Shown piece by piece: positions 59,048 to 64,000 of a DNA stretch of 64,000 nucleotides. Under the pieces are notes generated by a model that had not been told where the DNA came from, ran no database searches, and was given only the letters and a program-made list of their open reading frames with translations. The position numbers and the translations under genes were made by a program. Position 1 is the first letter of the stretch, and each line of letters begins with the position of its first letter. Origin of the DNA: Bacillus sp. NTK034 (GTDB lineage: Bacteria > Bacillota > Bacilli > Bacillales > Cytobacillaceae); the NCBI RefSeq assembly GCF_017303275.1, contig NZ_JAFKOJ010000001.1:62001-126000 (forward strand), written 5' to 3'.

Positions 59048-59947
59048 ATGGCATTAGAGCTTGAACATGTAACAAAGCGTTTTGGTAAGTTTACTGCAGT
59101 TGATGATTTATCTCTATCTATTCCCGAGAGCGAGATGTTTGGGTTTCTGGGGGCGAATGGCGCCGGTAAAACGACTACCTTCCGGATGATACTGGGGCTA
59201 TTGGATCCCAGCGGGGGAAAGATTACGTGGAATGGAAATCCAATCGATTATTCAACCAGTCCGCTGATAGGCTATCTTCCCGAAGAAAGAGGCCTATATC
59301 CAAAGCTGAAGGTCAAGGATCAGGTAGTATATTTAGCTAAGCTGAGGGGGATGGCAAAGCAGGACTGTTTAAAGGAATTAACATATTGGCTTGAGCGCTT
59401 TAAGGTTCCCGAATATGCCAATAAAAAAATTGAAGAACTATCAAAAGGCAACCAGCAAAAAATACAGTTTATTACTGCAGTTATACATAAGCCTAAGCTT
59501 TTGATATTGGATGAACCATTCAGCGGGCTGGATCCGGTGAATGTAGAACAGCTGAAGGATGCTGTACAGGATTTGAAGGATAGCGGCACAACGATTGTTT
59601 TTTCCTCCCATAGGATGGAGCATGTAGAAGAACTTTGTGAGCATTTATGCATCATGCAAAAAGGCCGGCCAGTTGTGCACGGGTCTCTAAAAGAAATTAA
59701 ACGCTCCTTTGGCAGGAAGAATCTTGTTATCCATGCAGACTATAATTTAAGCTTTTTGGCAGATAGCAGGGGAGTGGTGAAAGCCAGACAGACAGCTGAG
59801 GGGATTCAGCTGCAGATTTCCGGAGAAGAAGCAGCTGAAGGCATTTTCAGGGAGGTTGCTGAGAAGGTTTTTGTCCGTAAGTTTGTACTGGAAGAGCCAT
59901 CCCTGAATGATATTTTTATAGAAAAGGCTGGTGCTTCCTATGAGTAA
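59048..59947 (+). CDS. yhaQ: ABC transporter ATPase YhaQ (NatA-like)
   Basis: 299 residues. Walker A is GANGAGKTT, signature LSKGNQQK, and Walker B LLILDEPFSGLDP. The C-terminal 80 residues contain the DUF4162-type extension of NatA-like ATPases. It is paired with the next gene in a probable sodium or drug efflux system. AAAGGAGG precedes ATG 59048. The stop lies inside the start region of yhaP. Confidence 0.9.
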   Translation: MALELEHVTKRFGKFTAVDDLSLSIPESEMFGFLGANGAGKTTTFRMILGLLDPSGGKITWNGNPIDYSTSPLIGYLPEERGLYPKLKVKDQVVYLAKLRGMAKQDCLKELTYWLERFKVPEYANKKIEELSKGNQQKIQFITAVIHKPKLLILDEPFSGLDPVNVEQLKDAVQDLKDSGTTIVFSSHRMEHVEELCEHLCIMQKGRPVVHGSLKEIKRSFGRKNLVIHADYNLSFLADSRGVVKARQTAEGIQLQISGEEAAEGIFREVAEKVFVRKFVLEEPSLNDIFIEKAGASYE

Positions 59948-61190
59948 TTTTATGACTATCCTTCTTCATACTTATTTAAGCAAGCTGAAGACCAAGTCAT
60001 TTATTGCAACAACTCTCATAACTGTGTTGATTGTTGCAGGGCTTGCCAACTTATCAAGCATTATTGATTATTTTAATAAAGATGATGTAGAAAGAGTTGC
60101 AGTGATCGATGAGACTGGTGTGCTGTTAACTCCTCTTCAGGAGCAAATGGATGCTCTAAATAACAAGATAACTTTAATTGCATACAAAGGGTCTGAGGCA
60201 GAAGGGGAAACTGCTGTTAAAGATGGAGATTATAAGGGGCTTTTACTGTTATCCTTTAGCACCGATGAGCTCCCTGAAGCGGCCTATAAAGCCAGAAGCA
60301 TAGCCGATTCAGCCATCCCATCCGAATTGCAGGGCGGGCTGCAGCAGCTGAAAACACAAATGGCTGCCACCCAAATTAATCTTAGTCCAGAGCAATTAAG
60401 CAAGCTATATGAGCCGGTGCCTTTTGATAAGACTGCTCTTGAAGAAAACGCCAAAACAGAAGAAGAACTGAATCAGGCAAGAGGGCTTGTGTATGTTCTA
60501 TTATTCATCATTTATTTTGCAGTAATCTTATATGCCAATATGATTGCCATGGAAGTAGCAACTGAAAAATCTTCCCGTGTCATGGAAATCTTAATATCCA
60601 GTGTTTCTCCAATCAAGCAGATGTTCGCAAAAATATTGGGAATCGGGCTGCTTAGCCTGACACAGATGGCACTTATTCTATTAGTAGGCTATTTTTCAGT
60701 CAAACAAAACCTTGATACGATGGAAGGCGGCTTTTTTGAATTCTTTGGCTTTGGAAACATTCCGGCTTCGACCATCGCTTATGCACTCATCTTTTTCATT
60801 CTTGGATATTTCCTTTATGCCACACTGGCTGCTTTTCTTGGTTCGCTGGTAAGCAGGATTGAAGATATTCAGCAGATGATTACTCCAATGACCATGATGG
60901 TTGTGGCAGGCTTTATGATTGCTATGTTTGGCTTAAGCCAGCCGGAAGCATCTTTTGTTACAATCACCTCTTATATTCCATTCTTCACTCCAATGCTCAT
61001 GTTCATGAGAGTGGGGATGCTGTCACTGCCTGTATGGGAGCCAATTCTTGGAATCGTAATCCTTCTGGCTGCCATTATATTACTGGCCGTCTTTGGAGCG
61101 AGAGTTTACAGGGGCGGAGTATTGATGTATGGAAAGTCGAATTCATTTAAGGATATTAAAAAAGCCTTACAGCTTACTAAAAATGAATAA
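59940..61190 (+). CDS. yhaP: ABC transporter permease YhaP (NatB-like)
   Basis: 416 residues from ATG 59940, overlapping the yhaQ stop by 8 nt. It has one N-terminal helix, a large extracytoplasmic domain (about 45-175), and then five or six helices with EVATEKSSRVMEILISSVSP, the typical NatB/ABC-2 coupling segment. It probably exports Na+ or a toxic compound together with YhaQ. A bidirectional terminator follows. Confidence 0.9.
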   Translation: MSNFMTILLHTYLSKLKTKSFIATTLITVLIVAGLANLSSIIDYFNKDDVERVAVIDETGVLLTPLQEQMDALNNKITLIAYKGSEAEGETAVKDGDYKGLLLLSFSTDELPEAAYKARSIADSAIPSELQGGLQQLKTQMAATQINLSPEQLSKLYEPVPFDKTALEENAKTEEELNQARGLVYVLLFIIYFAVILYANMIAMEVATEKSSRVMEILISSVSPIKQMFAKILGIGLLSLTQMALILLVGYFSVKQNLDTMEGGFFEFFGFGNIPASTIAYALIFFILGYFLYATLAAFLGSLVSRIEDIQQMITPMTMMVVAGFMIAMFGLSQPEASFVTITSYIPFFTPMLMFMRVGMLSLPVWEPILGIVILLAAIILLAVFGARVYRGGVLMYGKSNSFKDIKKALQLTKNE

Positions 61191-61194
61191 TACG

Positions 61195-61229
61195 AAAAAA
61201 GCTCCGTCTTTTTGTGACGGAGCTTTTTT
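61195..61229. terminator. Bidirectional terminator
   Basis: AAAAAAGCTCCGTC and GACGGAGCTTTTTT pair perfectly (14 bp) around a 7-nt loop. Confidence 0.92.
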
Positions 61230-61242
61230 CAATGGGGTTTCA

Positions 61243-61875
61243 TTAAATAAACAATGCCTTTAACCCTTCGAATGCAAAATAAAGCCCAAATCCAATCAGT
61301 GATATTCCTGAAAGAATCGAGATGATGATAATCCCTTTTGAAGTAAGGAATCGGCGAAACCCTGTGGTCAGTCCAGCCACAAACAAATCCCAGAGCATGA
61401 GACCCAGAAAAATCATTGTACTGTATAAAAAGAGCTCTGTTTTTCCATAGGCTGCTGCTGTTTTTGCAAGAACTGATCCGTAGATGCCCAGCCAGAACAG
61501 AATGGAAAGAGGACTGGATATGGACATAATAAATCCGGAAAAAAAACATTTAAACAATGAATCGCGGCTTCGCACATAGCTTAAGGATATTTTATTGGCA
61601 TTTGCAATGCTCTCAATCCCTGTATATAAGAGTATAAATCCTCCAAAAAGCCACAGGAATATCTGTACGACAGGGGTGTCCAAAAAATGGACAAGACCAA
61701 GGTATACAACCAGCATATAAAAGGCATCAGCAAACATGGAGCCCACTCCAACAATCCACGCATGCCAAAATCCATTTTTAATCCCCTTTTCAAGCCTTAC
61801 AGCATTTACCGGCCCGATTGGAGCTGCCAGGGATAGTCCGAGAAACACATAACTTAAATAAATTCCAATTCCCAA
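61243..61875 (-). CDS. LysE family exporter
   Basis: 210 residues from TTG 61875 with GGAGTGG upstream. Six hydrophobic helices with the LysE-type N-terminus GLSLAAPIGPVNAVRLEKGIKNGFWHAW and GIYGSV in the middle part. It would export an amino acid or similar small metabolite. It is inserted between yhaP and yhaO relative to the B. subtilis order that I remember. Confidence 0.87.
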   Translation of the reverse strand: MGIGIYLSYVFLGLSLAAPIGPVNAVRLEKGIKNGFWHAWIVGVGSMFADAFYMLVVYLGLVHFLDTPVVQIFLWLFGGFILLYTGIESIANANKISLSYVRSRDSLFKCFFSGFIMSISSPLSILFWLGIYGSVLAKTAAAYGKTELFLYSTMIFLGLMLWDLFVAGLTTGFRRFLTSKGIIIISILSGISLIGFGLYFAFEGLKALFI

Positions 61876-62087
61876 AATACCACTCCGCCCTTAAATTTCC
61901 CCTGAAGCCGCAAACTTGCCCTTGAGGAAAGAGTACTTGTACATTTTTATGCACAAGCTTTCCAGTCTAAAACAAACTTCAGGAAAATTTTCAGACGGGC
62001 ACATATAGTTAATTAATTTATGATAGGAACGTGCATTCGCTTTTTGGATGAGGTAAAATGAGAGAAAAGGAATGAAAGGAAGTTTAC

Positions 62088-63317
62088 ATGAAAAGGGTTA
62101 CGTTTATTCATGCAGCTGATCTGCACCTGGATAGTCCAATGTCCGGTTTGAAGCATTTGCCTCCATCCATTTTCAAAAAGCTCCAGGAAAGTACATTTGA
62201 AGCATTTACGAAAATAGTTGATTTAGCCATTTTCCACACAGTGGACTTTATCATTTTAGCCGGAGATTTGTTTGATGGTGAAGACAGAAGTATAAGGGCA
62301 CAAACACGTTTTCGGAAAGAGATGGAGCGGATGGCTGAATCAGGGATTGCTGTTTATGCAGTCCATGGAAATCATGATCATATGGATGGGAGATGGGCTC
62401 ACCTGCCTATGCCGGAAAATGTCCATATCTTTTCCCATGAAGTTGAAGTGGCGAAGCATATTGCTAAAAATGGTACATCCGTTCACCTTTATGGTTTCAG
62501 CTATCCTAAAAGACATGTGGCGGAACGGATGATCGATCAATATAGCAGGGAAAATGGAGCTGACCTGCACATTGGAATCCTTCACGGTTCTTTTGAAGGC
62601 AGCAGTGATCACGCTCAATATGCCCCATTCCGAATAAATGATTTGCTTGAAAAGGACTTTGATTACTGGGCTCTCGGCCATATACATAAACGAGAAATCT
62701 TAATCTCCCTGCCACCCGTCATTTACCCAGGTAATATACAGGGAAGGAACCGGAAAGAAACTGGTCCCAAAGGATGCTATTTAGTTGAGCTGGATAGTTC
62801 TGGTGCAAAGAAGGAGTTTCTGGAGGCTGCTCCTGTTATATGGGAGAATGCAGAAATAGATGCTTCAAAATCGGAAAGCTATCAGGAGATTTATGAACTT
62901 TGCTTAAGTTTGATTGAAGAAAAGCGCCAAAACAGGATGGGGACAATCATAAATCTGACACTCAAAAATGTAGGCTTGTCTGATCATGAATTAAGAAGCA
63001 TAACGAGCGGTGAGCTGCTCGAATCTTTGCAGGAGGAAGAGGCAGAAGAGGAATCCTTTGTATGGATTTCCGGTATAGAAGTGAACGAAAAAAGATTGTG
63101 GAATAAAGAAAAGCTGGCACATGAATCGGATTTTTTCAGTGAGCTTTTTAAAACTGCAGGTCATTTTGCAGAGGGCAGCGAAAGTCCTCTGATCTTGTAT
63201 GCACATCCACTGGCAAGAAGATTTATAGGAGAGCTTACTAAGGATGAAAAACAGAGAATCGCGGAGGAAGCCGAAGCACTGCTTGTGGATCTTCTATACA
63301 AAACTGAAGGATATTGA
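62088..63317 (+). CDS. yhaO: SbcD-like metallophosphoesterase/exonuclease YhaO
   Basis: 409 residues. The calcineurin-type phosphoesterase core shows FIHAADLHLDSP (D-x-H), LAGDLFDGED (G-D-x2-D), VHGNHDH (G-N-H-D), ILHGSFEG and WALGHIHK (G-H-x-H). The C-terminal 150 residues form a capping/partner-binding domain. Together with YhaN it should form an SbcCD/Mre11-Rad50-like DNA-processing complex. GAAAGGAAG precedes ATG 62088, and yhaN follows after 14 nt. Confidence 0.92.
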   Translation: MKRVTFIHAADLHLDSPMSGLKHLPPSIFKKLQESTFEAFTKIVDLAIFHTVDFIILAGDLFDGEDRSIRAQTRFRKEMERMAESGIAVYAVHGNHDHMDGRWAHLPMPENVHIFSHEVEVAKHIAKNGTSVHLYGFSYPKRHVAERMIDQYSRENGADLHIGILHGSFEGSSDHAQYAPFRINDLLEKDFDYWALGHIHKREILISLPPVIYPGNIQGRNRKETGPKGCYLVELDSSGAKKEFLEAAPVIWENAEIDASKSESYQEIYELCLSLIEEKRQNRMGTIINLTLKNVGLSDHELRSITSGELLESLQEEEAEEESFVWISGIEVNEKRLWNKEKLAHESDFFSELFKTAGHFAEGSESPLILYAHPLARRFIGELTKDEKQRIAEEAEALLVDLLYKTEGY

Positions 63318-63331
63318 ATGGAGGTGTACCT

Positions 63332-64000
63332 TTGAGAATTACAGATATACATATTTACGGATATGGAAAGCTTACTGATTTTATACTAAATGATATTCAA
63401 TCGTTGCAGGTGATCTACGGAGAAAATGAGGCAGGCAAATCTACCATCATGTCTTTTATCCATAGTATCCTTTTTGGCTTTCCAGCAAAGATCCAATCGG
63501 AATTAAGGTATGAGCCCAAGGAAGGAGCAAAATACGGCGGCAGGCTTACCGCCATTTTTCCTGATAGAGGGAAGGCGGTCATAGAGCGTGTTAAAGGAAA
63601 AGCATCCGGAGATGTCAGTGTCTTGCTTCAGGATGGAACAAGGGGAGGGGATGAGCTTTTACACGATCTCCTTCACCATATTGATAAAGGGCTGTATCAA
63701 TCTATCTTCTCCTTTAATATCCATGGGCTGCAAAATATAAATCAAATGAAGGGTGAAGATTTGGGGAGGTATTTGTTTTCAGCAGGTTCACTGGGAACGG
63801 ACCATCTGGTTTCTGCGGAAAACATACTGCAAAAGGAATTGGAAAGCCGCTTTAAGCCAAACGGAAAAAAGCCATCCCTGAATGTAAAGCTAAAAGAAAT
63901 GAAGCAGCTGCATCAGGAGTTGAAAAAAGCGGAGCAAAATAATGAGCAGTATTGGGCATTGCTTCGTGAAAAAGAAAATCTTGAAAACGATTTAAACAGA
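63332..64000 (+). CDS. yhaN: SbcC/Rad50-like AAA ATPase YhaN, N-terminal part (continues past window)
   Basis: The frame opens at TTG 63332 (GGAGGTG 4-5 nt upstream) and is uninterrupted for 223 codons to the window end. It starts MRITDIHIYGYGKLTDFIL and contains Walker A GENEAGKST (about residues 29-37), then the YGGRLTA segment. It enters a coiled coil near the end (LKEMKQLHQELKKAEQNN). It is the ATPase partner of YhaO; full-length homologues are near 960 residues. Confidence 0.9.
   Translation, partial: MRITDIHIYGYGKLTDFILNDIQSLQVIYGENEAGKSTIMSFIHSILFGFPAKIQSELRYEPKEGAKYGGRLTAIFPDRGKAVIERVKGKASGDVSVLLQDGTRGGDELLHDLLHHIDKGLYQSIFSFNIHGLQNINQMKGEDLGRYLFSAGSLGTDHLVSAENILQKELESRFKPNGKKPSLNVKLKEMKQLHQELKKAEQNNEQYWALLREKENLENDLNR

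Noticed and set aside
1-64000. CRISPR array, prophage or IS element
   Set aside because: No regularly spaced short repeats, no integrase/transposase genes and no phage structural genes were seen; the only repeats are families A and B.

Overview
The window looks like chromosomal DNA from an endospore-forming, low-GC Gram-positive bacterium of the family Bacillaceae. The evidence is a spoVR fragment, two alpha/beta-type small acid-soluble spore protein (SASP) genes, a YheC/YheD spore-coat cluster, a SigY-type sigma operon, strong AGGAGG ribosome sites, frequent TTG/GTG starts and dense U-tract terminators. From about 31 kb to the right end the gene content follows the Bacillus subtilis yhe-yha region (yheI/H=bmrCD, yheE, yheD, yheC, yheB, yheA, yhaX, hemZ, yhaR, yhaQ, yhaP, yhaO, yhaN), with insertions. 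I cannot name the species; a Cytobacillus/Mesobacillus-like organism is a guess. No phage, IS transposase, CRISPR array or rRNA operon was seen.

Region 1 (1-6.3 kb): the end of spoVR, then a small HesB/IscA-like gene whose cysteine codon is an in-frame TGA followed by a bacterial SECIS-like hairpin, making it a selenoprotein candidate. Next is a persulfide/sulfane-sulfur detoxification locus resembling staphylococcal cst and B. subtilis yrkDEFHIJ: a CstR repressor, two rhodaneses, a DsrE protein, a TusA-rhodanese fusion, a rhodanese-persulfide-dioxygenase fusion, TusA and a TauE exporter. Several TACCC/GGGTA operators overlap its promoters.

Region 2 (6.3-22.4 kb): membrane proteins (YitT, YihY, DUF948), a guanine riboswitch with pbuG, zinc efflux (czcD with a CzrA-type regulator), a His-rich secreted protein divergent from a two-component system, two paralogous CNNM/CorC-type membrane proteins flanking a frameshifted MerR gene, an acetyltransferase, a soluble histidine kinase, an XRE regulator with a perfect palindromic operator, and a UspA protein.

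Region 3 (22.4-40.5 kb): a class A PBP, a methyltransferase, a degenerate HPr-like protein, an MFS exporter, the sigY operon, a hydrolase, the bmrCD drug exporter behind a leader with two tiny ORFs and three hairpins, fumarase, a SASP gene whose 5' leader contains a tRNA-like fold, the sugar-ABC ATPase msmX with its PucR-type neighbour, and a second CstR-like regulator.

Region 4 (40.5-64 kb): four tandem YheC/D ATP-grasp genes, yheB, yheA, gmhB, a second SASP gene, a TPP-riboswitch-controlled ykoFEDC pyrimidine/thiamine uptake operon, then yhaX, hemZ, an acyl-CoA synthetase, yhaR, yhaQP, a LysE exporter, yhaO and the start of yhaN, which runs off the right end.

Two dispersed GC-rich repeat families are present. 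Family A (about 225 bp) has two copies, each lying in the same sense orientation between a riboswitch terminator and the gene it controls (pbuG and ykoF). Family B (about 190 bp) has one full copy and two internally deleted derivatives near gene 3' ends. The most unusual items are the UGA-containing HesB gene, the tRNA-like SASP leader, and the matched riboswitch-repeat leaders.
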